Shown here piece by piece: positions 41,056 to 49,826 of a stretch of DNA of 64,000 nucleotides. Under the pieces are notes generated by a model, which had not been told where the DNA came from, did no database searches, and saw nothing but the letters and a program-made list of their open reading frames with translations. The stretch spans positions 6,874,729 to 6,938,728 of the forward strand of contig NZ_LZNS01000001.1 of NCBI RefSeq assembly GCF_001984575.1. The letters run 5' to 3'. A program made the translations under genes and the position numbers. Position 1 is the stretch's first letter; every line of letters starts with the position of its first letter. The stretch comes from Streptomyces sp. MP131-18 (GTDB lineage: Bacteria; Actinomycetota; Actinomycetes; Streptomycetales; Streptomycetaceae).

Positions 41056-41967
41056 ATGTCCACCACCGGAACCGATCGCCGCTACACCCTGCTCGGGGCC
41101 CCGTTCGACGGCGCCGCCACGCTGGGCTGGCCGGGCAGCCGCTACGCCCCGGCGCGCATCCGGCAGGCGATGAGCTGGATACTCCAGCGCCGCGAGAACG
41201 GACAGATCTACTGCCTCGACCACGCGGCGCTGCACCCGTTCCCCGAGGACCTGCTGACCGACGGCGGCGACGTGCACACCGTGGCCCACGACCTGGAGGC
41301 CACCCTCGGCGCCGCAGCCGACGGCGTCCGCGACACGCTCGCCGGCGGACGGCTTCCGGTCCTCCTCGGCGGCGACGACTCCTTGCTCTTCCCGGCCGCC
41401 CGCGGTCTTGCCGAGTCGGGCGCGGGCAGCGTCGCGGTCATCCACCTCGACGCCCACCTCGACCTGCTCGACCGCAGCGAGCAGCAGGGCGCGCACAGCC
41501 ACAGCTCCGGCATGCGCCGCGCCTCGGAACTGCCGGCCGTCGACGTCTCCGCCAGCGTGCAGCTGGCCTCGCGCCACTTCAACTTCCCCTCCTCGCTCGC
41601 CTACCGCGCCGACCGCGGGCTGCGCAACATCCCCGCCGCCGAGATCCACCGGCGCGGCGCCGACCCGGTCGCCGACGACGTGATCGCGCACGTCTCCGGC
41701 GCCGACCGGGTGCTGCTCGCGTTCGACATCGACTGCATCGATCCGGCGCACGCCCCGGGCGCGGGCGCGCACGAGCCCGGCGGGCTGACGTCGTTCCAGG
41801 CCATCTCGCTCGTCCAGCGGCTGGCGCCGCACGTGGATGCCATGGTGTTGACCGAGGTCAACCCGCTCACCGACCTGCACGACCAGACCGCCAACCTCGC
41901 CGCCTATCTCGTGGCCCACTTCGTGGTGCACGGTGGCGTGACCGGCTCGAATGCCGAGGAATCCTGA
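41056..41967 (+). CDS. Ureohydrolase (arginase/agmatinase/guanidinoacid hydrolase family) with altered metal motif
   Basis: A 303-residue binuclear-manganese-type ureohydrolase that would release urea from a guanidino compound. Metal motifs are DAHLD (132-136) and FDIDCIDPAHAPG (223-235). The first motif, normally GGDHS, reads GGDDS (105-109), with Asp in place of the His ligand. TLLGAPFDGAATLGWPGSRYAPARIRQ at the N-terminus resembles agmatinase and guanidinopropionase-like members. The next gene is a sodium-solute symporter whose ribosome site lies at its end, and arginine-related genes follow. Start ATG is preceded by AGGAG. Confidence 0.82.
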   Translation: MSTTGTDRRYTLLGAPFDGAATLGWPGSRYAPARIRQAMSWILQRRENGQIYCLDHAALHPFPEDLLTDGGDVHTVAHDLEATLGAAADGVRDTLAGGRLPVLLGGDDSLLFPAARGLAESGAGSVAVIHLDAHLDLLDRSEQQGAHSHSSGMRRASELPAVDVSASVQLASRHFNFPSSLAYRADRGLRNIPAAEIHRRGADPVADDVIAHVSGADRVLLAFDIDCIDPAHAPGAGAHEPGGLTSFQAISLVQRLAPHVDAMVLTEVNPLTDLHDQTANLAAYLVAHFVVHGGVTGSNAEES

Positions 41968-41968
41968 T

Positions 41969-43432
41969 ATGGCAGACAAACTCGTCATCCTGCTGTACCT
42001 GGCGGTCATGATCCTCGCCGGCTACTACGGCATGCGCCGCAGCCGCACCTCGGAGGACTTCGCGATCGCGGGGCGCCGGCTCGGGCCGTTCATGTACACC
42101 TCGGCCATGAGCACGGTCGTCCTCGGTGCCGCCTCGACGGTCGGCGGGGTCAGCCTCGGCTGGCAGTACGGCGTCTCCGGCATGGCGCTGGTGCTCGCCC
42201 TGGCCCTCGGCATCGCCGCGATCGGCTTCTTCTTCGCGGGCAAGCTGTTCCGCAGCGGCGTCTACACCGTGCCGGACGCGCTCGGCCGTCGCTTCGGCGG
42301 CTCCTCCCGCGTCATGAGCTCCGCCATCGTCGTCTTCTACACCCTGATGGTCGGCGTCGGCCAGATCATCGGCATCGGCAGCGTCCTGACCGTGGTCTTC
42401 GACGTCACGCCGACCACGGCCGCGTTCATCGGCTGGGCGACGATCATGATTTACAGCGTCGCCGGCGGCATGTGGTCGATCACGCTCACGGACGTCGTGC
42501 AGTTCCTCGTCAAGACCGTGGGCATCTTCTGCCTCCTGCTGCCCCTGGCCGTCCACGAGGCGGGCGGCTTCGGCACAATGCGCGAGGAGCTGCCGGACGA
42601 CTTCTTCTCGCCCACCGGCATCGGAATCGGCACCATCGGCGCCTACTTCCTGCTGTTCTTCTTCGGGTTCATGATCGATCAGGGGAACTGGCAGCGCCTG
42701 CTGACCGCGCGCTCCGAGCGCGTGGCCCGCTGGGGCGCCGTGGCCTCCGGCGGCTACTGCGCGCTGTACGGGCTCGCCGGGGCCCTCATCGGCGCGGCCA
42801 GCCGCGCCCTGCTGCCCAACCTCGACAACCCGGACGACGCCTACGCCTCCGTCGCCTCGCTCGTGCTGCCCGTCGGCCTGTTCGGCCTCGTCATCGCCGC
42901 CGCGCTCGCCGCCTCGATGTCCACGGCCAGCGGCCTGCTGATCGGCGCCTCCACCGTGCTGACCAACGACGTGCTGCGCCCGCTGGGCGGTGCCCGCCTG
43001 GCGAGCGTACGGGCCAACAGGATCGCCCTGTTCGCCGTCGGTCTCGTCGCCCTGGCGTTCTCCTTCGCGCTGGACTCCGTCGTCGGCGCGGTCACCGTCG
43101 CCGCCGACGTGCTGGCGGCGGCCCTGCTGGTGCCCGTGGTGGGCGCGATGTTCTGGAAGCGGTCCACGACCGCGGGCGCCATCGCCGGGGTCCTGGCCGG
43201 GACAGCGGCCTGCGTGCTGTTCATGATGGTGTCCGGCCTGTACGCGAACGAGCCGGTGGCCTACGGCATGCTCGCCTGCCTGGTCGCCTTCGTCGGCGTC
43301 AGCCTCGCCACCCGCCCCGACCCGGGGACGGGAGACCTCGACTTCGAGGACCTGCCCGAACTGCCCGCCGCCGGGGAGCCGGCCCCGGCGCCGGCCGCTC
43401 AGGGAGCGGCGGCGTCCCCGCGCAGCGCGTGA
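41969..43432 (+). CDS. SSS family sodium:solute symporter
   Basis: A 487-residue Na+-coupled importer with about 13 membrane segments. Family marks are RRLGPFMYTSAMSTVVLGAAS, GGMWSITLTDVVQFLVK and IAAALAASMSTASGLLIGASTVL, the last forming the SSS sodium-binding region. The C-terminal tail is acidic and Pro/Ala-rich. It begins one base after the ureohydrolase stop, so it presumably brings in that enzyme's substrate, perhaps a guanidino compound or polyamine. GAGGA lies eight bases before the ATG at 41969. Its 3' end overlaps the convergent PucR gene by 34 bases. Confidence 0.88.
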   Translation: MADKLVILLYLAVMILAGYYGMRRSRTSEDFAIAGRRLGPFMYTSAMSTVVLGAASTVGGVSLGWQYGVSGMALVLALALGIAAIGFFFAGKLFRSGVYTVPDALGRRFGGSSRVMSSAIVVFYTLMVGVGQIIGIGSVLTVVFDVTPTTAAFIGWATIMIYSVAGGMWSITLTDVVQFLVKTVGIFCLLLPLAVHEAGGFGTMREELPDDFFSPTGIGIGTIGAYFLLFFFGFMIDQGNWQRLLTARSERVARWGAVASGGYCALYGLAGALIGAASRALLPNLDNPDDAYASVASLVLPVGLFGLVIAAALAASMSTASGLLIGASTVLTNDVLRPLGGARLASVRANRIALFAVGLVALAFSFALDSVVGAVTVAADVLAAALLVPVVGAMFWKRSTTAGAIAGVLAGTAACVLFMMVSGLYANEPVAYGMLACLVAFVGVSLATRPDPGTGDLDFEDLPELPAAGEPAPAPAAQGAAASPRSA

Positions 43433-44901
43433 GCCTGGAGCGCGAGGGCCAGCTCAAGGCGGACGTAGGAGGAGTCCAGGTCCGCGTCCAGCACGTCGCC
43501 CACCACGCCGAGCCGGAAGTGCAGCGTGTGCCGGTGCACGCCCAGCTCGGCGGAGGCCCTGGCCACCGAACCGTTGTTGTCGAGGAACGCGCGGACCGTC
43601 GCGACCAGCGGGATGCCGCGCTCGGTCTCGGCGCGCCGCAGTGGGTCGATGAGCCGCCGCACCAGGGCGTCCGGCACGGAACGTTCGGCCGAGGCGAGCA
43701 GCAGCTCGATCACCCCCAGATCGCCCACCGAGGTGACCTGGCGGCCCTCGCGCAGCCCGATGACCAGGGCCTGCCGGGCCTGGCGCAGGCCCTCGGCCAG
43801 CTCGCCCGCGCCGACCCGGCCGCTGGCGCCCACGCCGGCGGTGCGGTCCTCCAGCAGGGCGAGCACCCGTTCGGGCTCTGAGGTCAGGAGCACGGTCTCG
43901 CCGTCGGTGCCCGCGGCGGCGAGCACGGGCAGGTCCTGGTCGGCGAGCACGTCGTGCGCGTCGCCCGGCCAGCGGGCGGCGCGGGCCACCAGCACGGTGA
44001 CCGCCGCGGGGTCCAGGCCCCAGGCCGACAGCAGCCGCCGCGCCGCGGCCGGGTCCGCGCCCTCGCGCAGGGCCTGGCGCACCGCGTCCGTACTGGACCG
44101 CCTGGCCTGGGCCGTGGCGGCGCGGCGCTGCTCGAACTCGTACGTCACGAGCGAGGCCGCCGCGGCGACGACGCTGTGCTCGGGTCCTGTGAACGCGGTG
44201 TGCCGCCAGATCAGCAGTATCCCGCGGGCCGCCCCCGCGCCCAGTGCGTGCCCCACCAGGTGGCCGCGCGCATCGACGAACGAGAGCGACTGCCCCTCCC
44301 GGCCGCGCAGGCCGCCCGCCTCCGCGGCGGCCCCGGCCGCCTCGGCCGCCGCGGTCTCCGGGGCGGCGTGCAGGACCGCGCCCGAGGCGTCGACCACGGC
44401 CGCCCAGCCGCCGTACTCCCGGGCCAGCACGCGGACCGCGCCGGGCGCCGCGCCATGCGCGAGGGCCGCCTCGGTCAGGCGCCGGTGCACCAGCAGGGCA
44501 CGTTCCAGCGCGGCCCGTTCCTCGCCCGCGACGCGGCTGGCCACCGCCTGGGAGATCGCCACGAACGGCGTCGCGTAGGGCACCACGAGCACCGGCAGCC
44601 CGGTCTCCTCGCCGACCGCCGCCACCTCGGGCGGCACGGTCCGGTACACCAGGTCGACGGCGATGCCGATGCCGGCCGCGCCGGTGGCCGCCAGCCGCCT
44701 GGCCATCGCCGCGACCGAGGCGGGGTCCTCGTGGCCGACGCCGGTGGTCAGCACGAGCGAGCCCGCCTCGAGCCAGGGGGTCGGATCGGGCACCTCACTG
44801 GCGTGCACCCAGGTGATCGGCCGGTCGAGCCCGGCCTCGCCCGCGACCACGGTCAGCCGGAACTCGCGGCGCGCCACCAGCTCCCGCACGCTCAGCGGCA
44901 T
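43399..44901 (-). CDS. PucR family transcriptional regulator
   Basis: A 500-residue regulator. The N-terminal PucR domain is PLSVRELVARREFRLTVVAG with ITWVHASEVPDPTPWLEAGSLVL. A central GGDEF-like region follows. The C-terminal HTH_30 domain is VRAFLDNNGSVARASAELGVHRHTLHFRLG. PucR proteins activate purine, amino-acid or GABA catabolism genes when nitrogen compounds are present. Here it is convergent with the symporter gene and divergent from an Lrp gene, within an arginine-type cluster, so control of the ureohydrolase-symporter operon is the best guess. Confidence 0.9.
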   Translation of the reverse strand: MPLSVRELVARREFRLTVVAGEAGLDRPITWVHASEVPDPTPWLEAGSLVLTTGVGHEDPASVAAMARRLAATGAAGIGIAVDLVYRTVPPEVAAVGEETGLPVLVVPYATPFVAISQAVASRVAGEERAALERALLVHRRLTEAALAHGAAPGAVRVLAREYGGWAAVVDASGAVLHAAPETAAAEAAGAAAEAGGLRGREGQSLSFVDARGHLVGHALGAGAARGILLIWRHTAFTGPEHSVVAAAASLVTYEFEQRRAATAQARRSSTDAVRQALREGADPAAARRLLSAWGLDPAAVTVLVARAARWPGDAHDVLADQDLPVLAAAGTDGETVLLTSEPERVLALLEDRTAGVGASGRVGAGELAEGLRQARQALVIGLREGRQVTSVGDLGVIELLLASAERSVPDALVRRLIDPLRRAETERGIPLVATVRAFLDNNGSVARASAELGVHRHTLHFRLGVVGDVLDADLDSSYVRLELALALQAHALRGDAAAP

Positions 44902-45011
44902 GCCGGGGCCGCCGCCCGTCGCACGGGCGCCGCACCGGCGCCGACCGGGGTATTCACCATGACAGGCAGACTATCCGTACCGCCCACCGGCCGAACAAAG
45001 GGCTATCAACC
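44902..45011. promoter_or_regulatory. Divergent promoter region between PucR and Lrp/AsnC genes
   Basis: A 110-base space separates the two regulator starts. No clear palindrome is visible. The right half (44955-45010) is AT-richer and may hold the Lrp promoter. Confidence 0.35.
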
Positions 45012-45515
45012 ATGACAAGTCACCCCGCGTCGCTGGACGATCTGGACCGCAAGATCGTCGCCGCCCTCGTGGCCAACGCCCGCACCAGCTTCGCCGAGAT
45101 CGGGGCGGCCATCGGGCTGTCCGCCCCGGCCGTGAAACGGCGGGTGGACCGCATGCGGGACGCGGAGGTGATCACCGGCTTCACCACGATGGTCTCGCCG
45201 ACGGCACTCGGCTGGCGGACCGAGGCGTACGTGGAGGTCTACTGCCACAGCGCGACGCCCCCGCGGCGGCTGGCGGAGGTGGTCCGCGACTATCCCGAGA
45301 TCACCGCCGCGATGACGGTGACCGGCGGCGCCGACGCCCTGCTGCACATCAGGGCCGAGGACATCGGGCACTTCGAGGAGGTGCTCGAACGCATCCGGGC
45401 GGAGCCGTTCATCGACAAGACGATCAGCTACATCGTGCTCTCCCACCTGCTGTCCGGCAGCCCGGAGGCCGGCGCGAGCCCGGCCACCCCCGCCGACGAA
45501 ACGAACCGCCGCTGA
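45012..45515 (+). CDS. Lrp/AsnC family regulator
   Basis: A 167-residue feast/famine regulator. The N-terminal HTH is LDDLDRKIVAALVANARTSFAEIGAAIGLSAPAVKRRVDRM, and the C-terminal RAM ligand domain includes AYVEVYCHSATPPRRLAEVV and AAMTVTGGADALLHIRAED. Lrp proteins of this type, next to rocD and ddaH in Streptomyces, probably sense arginine or ornithine. It lies 84 bases upstream of ddaH on the same strand and may control that pair; GCGTATACGC in the gap is a candidate site. The C-terminal 20 residues are an unconserved tail. Confidence 0.88.
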   Translation: MTSHPASLDDLDRKIVAALVANARTSFAEIGAAIGLSAPAVKRRVDRMRDAEVITGFTTMVSPTALGWRTEAYVEVYCHSATPPRRLAEVVRDYPEITAAMTVTGGADALLHIRAEDIGHFEEVLERIRAEPFIDKTISYIVLSHLLSGSPEAGASPATPADETNRR

Positions 45516-45541
45516 GCGGCCCAAGGACGCAACACTGCTGC

Positions 45542-45551
45542 GCGTATACGC
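45542..45551. promoter_or_regulatory. Palindrome in the ddaH promoter region, possible Lrp site
   Basis: GCGTATACGC is a perfect 10-bp palindrome 49 bases before the ddaH start and 26 bases after the Lrp gene. Lrp/AsnC sites are often short AT-centred palindromes, so this is a candidate only. Confidence 0.35.
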
Positions 45552-45599
45552 AATCGTGGTTTCTTGTCGCCCGCCTGCGGCGTTCCTACCGTGGAAGAC

Positions 45600-46412
45600 A
45601 TGCCAGTCACGCGCGTTCGGCGCCCCAGGCGCTACCTGACCTGCGAACCCCGGTTCTTCGACGTGCGGTATGCCATCAATCCCTGGATGCGCGAGGACGC
45701 GCCCGTGGACACCGCCCTGGCCCTCACCCAGTGGCACGGCCTCCTGCGGGCCTACCGCGACCACGGCCACACCGTGGAGACGGTCGCGCCGGTGCCGGGA
45801 CTGCCCGACATGGTCTTCGCGGCAAACGCGGCGCTCGTCCTGGACGGCCGCGTCCTCGGCTCCCGGTTCCACGCCGCGCAGCGGCAGCCGGAGAGCGCGG
45901 CCTACGAGCTGTGGTTCAAGAACGCCGGCTTCGACGTCCACGAGCCCCAGGCCGTCTGCGAGGGCGAGGGCGACCTCGTGCCCGTCGGCGGCCTGATCCT
46001 GGCCGGCACCGGCTTCCGCACGGCCATCGCCGCGCACGCGGAGGCGCAGGAGCTGTTCGGCGTGCCGACGGTCGGCCTGCGCCTGACCGACCCGCTGTTC
46101 TACCACCTGGACACGGCGCTGTTCGCGCTGGACGAGGAGAACGTCGCGTACTACCCGGAGGCGTTCTCCCCGGGCAGCCGCGCGGTGCTCCGGCGGCTGT
46201 TCCCCGACGCCGTCATCGCCACCGGGGCCGACGCCATGGCCTTCGGCCTCAACTCCGTCTCCGACGGCCGTCACGTGTTCATCGCCCCCGAGGCGTCCGG
46301 CCTGATCGCCGAGCTGGACCGCCGCGGATACGTTCCCGTCCCCGTCGAGCTTTCCGAGCTGCGCAAGGCCGGCGGAGGCATCAAGTGCTGCACCCAGGAG
46401 ATCAGGTCATGA
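45600..46412 (+). CDS. ddaH: Dimethylarginine dimethylaminohydrolase-like amidinotransferase-fold enzyme
   Basis: A 270-residue enzyme of the guanidino-group-modifying superfamily. DDAH hydrolyses methylated arginine to citrulline and methylamine. Substrate and catalytic parts are seen in LTCEPRFFDVRYAINPWM, LPDMVFAANAAL, EGEGDLVP, the His-containing YHLDTALFAL, and the nucleophile in GGGIKCCTQEI (Cys263 or the next Cys). The ATG at 45600 follows GGAAG. The stop overlaps the rocD start (ATGA), so both are co-translated, linking guanidino breakdown to ornithine use. Arginine deiminase activity is a less likely alternative at this length. Confidence 0.85.
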   Translation: MPVTRVRRPRRYLTCEPRFFDVRYAINPWMREDAPVDTALALTQWHGLLRAYRDHGHTVETVAPVPGLPDMVFAANAALVLDGRVLGSRFHAAQRQPESAAYELWFKNAGFDVHEPQAVCEGEGDLVPVGGLILAGTGFRTAIAAHAEAQELFGVPTVGLRLTDPLFYHLDTALFALDEENVAYYPEAFSPGSRAVLRRLFPDAVIATGADAMAFGLNSVSDGRHVFIAPEASGLIAELDRRGYVPVPVELSELRKAGGGIKCCTQEIRS

Positions 46413-47638
46413 CCGCACCGACCGCCCACGCCGCCACCCGCTCCTCGGCCGAGCTGATCCGCGCCGAGGACACCGCCCTCGCGCACAACTACCACCCGCT
46501 GCCGGTGGTCGTCGCCCGCGCCGAAGGAGTGTGGGTCAGCGACGTGGAGGGGCGGCGCTACCTGGACATGCTCGCCGGGTACTCCGCGCTGAACTTCGGC
46601 CACCGCCACCCGGCGCTGATCGAGGCGGCGCACCGCCAGCTCGACCAGCTCACCCTTACCTCCAGGGCCTTCCACAACGACCGGCTCGCCGGCTTCGCCG
46701 AAGGGCTCGCGGAGCTGACCGGCCTGGACATGACGCTGCCCATGAACACCGGCGCCGAGGCCGTGGAGAGCGCGGTCAAGGTCGCCCGCAAGTGGGCGTA
46801 CGAGGTCAAGGGTGTGGCCCGGGACCGGGCGACGATCGTGGTGGCCGCGGACAATTTCCACGGCCGCACCACGACCATCGTCGGCTTCTCCACCGACGAG
46901 GTCGCCCGGGAGGGCTTCGGCCCGTTCGCCCCCGGCTTCCGCGTCGTTCCCTACAACGACCTGCCGGCCCTGGAGGCGGCGGTGGACGAGACCACCGCGG
47001 CCGTGCTGATCGAGCCCATCCAGGGCGAGGCGGGCGTCGTCATCCCGGACGACGGCTACCTCGCGGGGGTGCGGGACCTGACACGCCGCGCGAACGCGCT
47101 GTTCATCGCCGACGAGATCCAGTCGGGCCTGGGCCGCACCGGTACCACCCTGGCCGTCGAGCACGAGCGCGTGCTGCCGGACGTGCTGCTGCTCGGCAAG
47201 GCCCTGGGCGGCGGGATCGTGCCGGTCTCGGCCGTGGTGGCCCGCCGTGAGGTGCTCGGCGTGCTGGGCCCAGGGCAGCACGGCTCCACGTTCGGCGGCA
47301 ACCCGCTGGCCGCGGCCGTCGGCTCCGCCGTGCTCGATCTGCTGCGCACCGGCGAATACCAGCGGCGGGCCGCGGAGCTCGGCGAGGTGCTCGACGCCGG
47401 CCTTGCCGCCCTGGCGGGCCGCGGGGTCGTCGGCCACCGCAGCCGCGGCCTGTGGGCCGGTGTCGACATCGACCCGGCGATCGGCACCGGACGGGAGATC
47501 AGCGAACGGCTGATGGCCGAGGGGGTGCTGGTGAAGGACACCCACGGCTCGACGATCCGCCTCGCCCCGCCGCTGACGATCACCCGGGAGGAGCTGACCT
47601 GGGCACTGGCCCGCCTGGCGGCGGTCCTCTCCGCCTGA
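46409..47638 (+). CDS. rocD: Ornithine aminotransferase
   Basis: A 409-residue class III PLP aminotransferase that converts ornithine and 2-oxoglutarate to glutamate semialdehyde and glutamate. It has LDMLAGYSALNFGHRHPALI, MNTGAEAVESAVKVARKWAY, NFHGRTTTIVGFSTD and IADEIQSGLGRTG. The PLP lysine is Lys264 in LLGKALGGG. YSALNFGHRHP and EVKG are typical of ornithine rather than acetylornithine enzymes. It overlaps ddaH by four bases and completes an arginine-to-glutamate route together with the ureohydrolase, if that enzyme makes ornithine. Confidence 0.92.
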   Translation: MTAPTAHAATRSSAELIRAEDTALAHNYHPLPVVVARAEGVWVSDVEGRRYLDMLAGYSALNFGHRHPALIEAAHRQLDQLTLTSRAFHNDRLAGFAEGLAELTGLDMTLPMNTGAEAVESAVKVARKWAYEVKGVARDRATIVVAADNFHGRTTTIVGFSTDEVAREGFGPFAPGFRVVPYNDLPALEAAVDETTAAVLIEPIQGEAGVVIPDDGYLAGVRDLTRRANALFIADEIQSGLGRTGTTLAVEHERVLPDVLLLGKALGGGIVPVSAVVARREVLGVLGPGQHGSTFGGNPLAAAVGSAVLDLLRTGEYQRRAAELGEVLDAGLAALAGRGVVGHRSRGLWAGVDIDPAIGTGREISERLMAEGVLVKDTHGSTIRLAPPLTITREELTWALARLAAVLSA

Positions 47639-47824
47639 CCGCGGCGGGCGGTGCGGCTGCGCGAAGCGGATGCAGCCGTTCGAGTGCGGTTCCGGCGGGC
47701 CGGGTCGGCCGGTGTGCTGCCCGATCACCAGCTTTGGCAATAGGGCTGGGTGGGGGAAACCGAACCCCGGATCTCCGTGGTCGCACGATGGATCTCCGCG
47801 CCCGCGCCGCGTCAGGCTGGACGC
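47639..47824. promoter_or_regulatory. Promoter region of the two-component operon
   Basis: About 185 bases contain no convincing gene. The segment around 47725-47760 (AGCTTTGGCAATAGGG) is relatively AT-rich and may be part of the promoter. No clear palindrome was found. Confidence 0.3.
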
Positions 47825-48409
47825 ATGACCGAGAGCCGCACCGCCACCGCCCGCACGCTGACCGTCCTGCGCCGGCCGTTCCTCGCCGAGACCTGGAAGC
47901 GCGTCGCCTACCTGCTGCTCGCCCTGCCCGTGGGCGCGCTCTGCGTGCCGTTGGCCCTGGCCGGGGGGCCGGCCGGCCGGGTGCAACGGGGCCTGGCCCG
48001 AGTGCTGCTCGGCGTCGAGGTCGCCGCGCCCGAGCGCGCCGGGCGGGTGCGAGGGCTGGCGCACGCGGTGCTGTCGCTGCCGCTGAACCTGGTCGCCGCG
48101 CTGGTCACCGTCTACGGCTGGTGGTTGGTGCCGATGAACCTGGGCTATCCGCTGCGGCCGGACGCCCGCCCGGAGACGGACTGGGGCGGGCCGACGCTCG
48201 CCGGTGCCTGGCTGACGCATGCCATTCCCGGTGGGGTGACGTTCCTGCTGGTGATGCCCTGGATAGGCCGGGGGCTGACCACCTCCCAGAGCCGGCTCCT
48301 CACCGCGCTGCTGGGTACGGACCATGCCCCGGGCCGAACCCTCGTCAGGGCGTTGCTGACCGTCGCGATCGGCGGCGCACTGGCGTGGCCCGTCGTGAAC
48401 CAACTGTGA
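47825..48409 (+). CDS. Sensor-domain-like membrane protein beside a histidine kinase
   Basis: A 194-residue membrane protein with about four hydrophobic segments: AYLLLALPVGALCVPLALAGG, HAVLSLPLNLVAALVTVYGWW, ITHAIPGGVTFLLVM and VRALLTVAIGGALAW. It resembles the putative-sensor domain normally found at the N-terminus of Streptomyces NarL-type kinases (RPFLAETWKRVAYLLLALP is typical). Here it is a separate gene whose stop overlaps the GTG of the kinase gene, which itself repeats the same kind of domain. It is probably a partner or half-dimer of the sensor. Confidence 0.72.
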   Translation: MTESRTATARTLTVLRRPFLAETWKRVAYLLLALPVGALCVPLALAGGPAGRVQRGLARVLLGVEVAAPERAGRVRGLAHAVLSLPLNLVAALVTVYGWWLVPMNLGYPLRPDARPETDWGGPTLAGAWLTHAIPGGVTFLLVMPWIGRGLTTSQSRLLTALLGTDHAPGRTLVRALLTVAIGGALAWPVVNQL

Positions 48410-49773
48410 GGCGGATCCAGCGGCGAGTGCACCAGCGCCGGACCGGGGACTGGCTTCGCCCGGGCCGCCCGCGCCTGGCCTCGCCCTTCACCCCACGGGC
48501 ACTCGCCGCCCTGCTGTGTGCCGTGTGCGCGCTGCCCCTCGCGCTCCTGGTGCTGGTGCTGGTGCTCGCCGGACTTCTCGTTGCGGGGGTGCTGTCCTGG
48601 ACGACGTTCGGCCTGTGGCTGATGGCGCTCACCGTCCGTGGCGCGCTCGCCCTGGGCGACGTCCAGCGGGCCCTGACCGGGGCACTCCTCGGTCAACGGA
48701 TCGACCGTCCGGCCGACATCCCGGTGGGGAACGAGCCCTCGCGGCGGGGTGCCCTGGGGTGGCGGAGGGCGCGGCTGACCCAGCGCAATGGCTGGCGTGC
48801 CGTGGGTTATGCGCTCACCGCGCCGTTCGCCGCGCTGCTGCCGGCGTGTGCGGCGCTGGTCGGATACGTGTACGGGCTCCTGCTGTTCGCCCACCCGGTG
48901 GTCCGGCACTGGAACAACCACACGGTCCGCCGCTCCGACGGGAGCATCGACCACGTCGCGATCGAGGTGGCGGGGGTGCAACTCGACACCTGGCCCCGCT
49001 GGCTGGTGCCCATGGCGGTAGGTGCCCTGCTGCTGCTGGCGGCGCCATGGCTGTTGCGGGTCGCCACCACTCCACACGTGCTGCTGCAACACGCGCTCCT
49101 CGGCCCCGGCGTCACCGACGACCGGGACCGCCGCATCAGGACGCTGGAGGAGACCCGTGCCCAGGCGGTCGACGACGCCGCTGCCACCCTGCGCCGTATC
49201 GAACGCGACCTGCACGACGGCACGCAGGCCCGGCTGGTGGGACTAGGGGTGCACCTCGCCACGATCCGGGAGCTGATCGAGGCCGGCGCGGACCCGAAAC
49301 AGGTCCTGGCCGTGATCGAGACGGCCCGGACCAACGCCTCGGCGGCCGTGTCCGATCTACGGGGCCTGGTCAGAGGCATCCACCCACCGGTACTCGACCA
49401 GGGCCTGGACACCGCGCTCGCCACGCTCGTCACCGACGGGCCCCTGCCCACCGAGCTGACGACCGCCCTGCCGTTCCGGCCGGCCCCCGCCGTCGAGTCC
49501 ATCGCCTACTTCTGCGCCGCCGAATTGCTCGCCAATGCGGCCAAGCACAGCCGCGCCACCCGCGTCCGGGTGGACGTCCGGGTGCGGGGCGGCACCCTGG
49601 TGCTGACCGTGTGGGACGACGGGGCCGGCGGGGCGACGCCCGGAGCGGGCAGCGGGCTCACCGGACTGCTGGCCCGGGTCCGTACGGTGGACGGCACACT
49701 CGCCTGTACCAGCCCGCCCGGTGGGCCGACCACCGTCACCGTCGAACTGCCCGCCCGTCGGCGCGCGGGCTGA
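48406..49773 (+). CDS. NarL-type sensor histidine kinase with membrane sensor domain
   Basis: A 455-residue sensor kinase. The N-terminal half has about four membrane segments and a predicted outer loop (WNNHTVRRSDGSIDHVAIEVAG), matching the sensor domain of actinobacterial kinases. The HisKA_3 dimerisation/phosphorylation site is LRRIERDLHDGTQARLVGLG with His270. The ATP-binding domain has FCAAELLANAAKHSRA, WDDGAGGATPGAGSGLTGLLAR and ends VTVELPARRRAG. The GTG at 48406 overlaps the upstream membrane gene stop. The signal is unknown. The response-regulator gene follows 53 bases later. Confidence 0.9.
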   Translation: MRRIQRRVHQRRTGDWLRPGRPRLASPFTPRALAALLCAVCALPLALLVLVLVLAGLLVAGVLSWTTFGLWLMALTVRGALALGDVQRALTGALLGQRIDRPADIPVGNEPSRRGALGWRRARLTQRNGWRAVGYALTAPFAALLPACAALVGYVYGLLLFAHPVVRHWNNHTVRRSDGSIDHVAIEVAGVQLDTWPRWLVPMAVGALLLLAAPWLLRVATTPHVLLQHALLGPGVTDDRDRRIRTLEETRAQAVDDAAATLRRIERDLHDGTQARLVGLGVHLATIRELIEAGADPKQVLAVIETARTNASAAVSDLRGLVRGIHPPVLDQGLDTALATLVTDGPLPTELTTALPFRPAPAVESIAYFCAAELLANAAKHSRATRVRVDVRVRGGTLVLTVWDDGAGGATPGAGSGLTGLLARVRTVDGTLACTSPPGGPTTVTVELPARRRAG

Positions 49774-49826
49774 GCGGGCCGGGGCCAGGCAGGCCGGAAG
49801 ACAACCGCATCAGCGAACGGAAGCAC

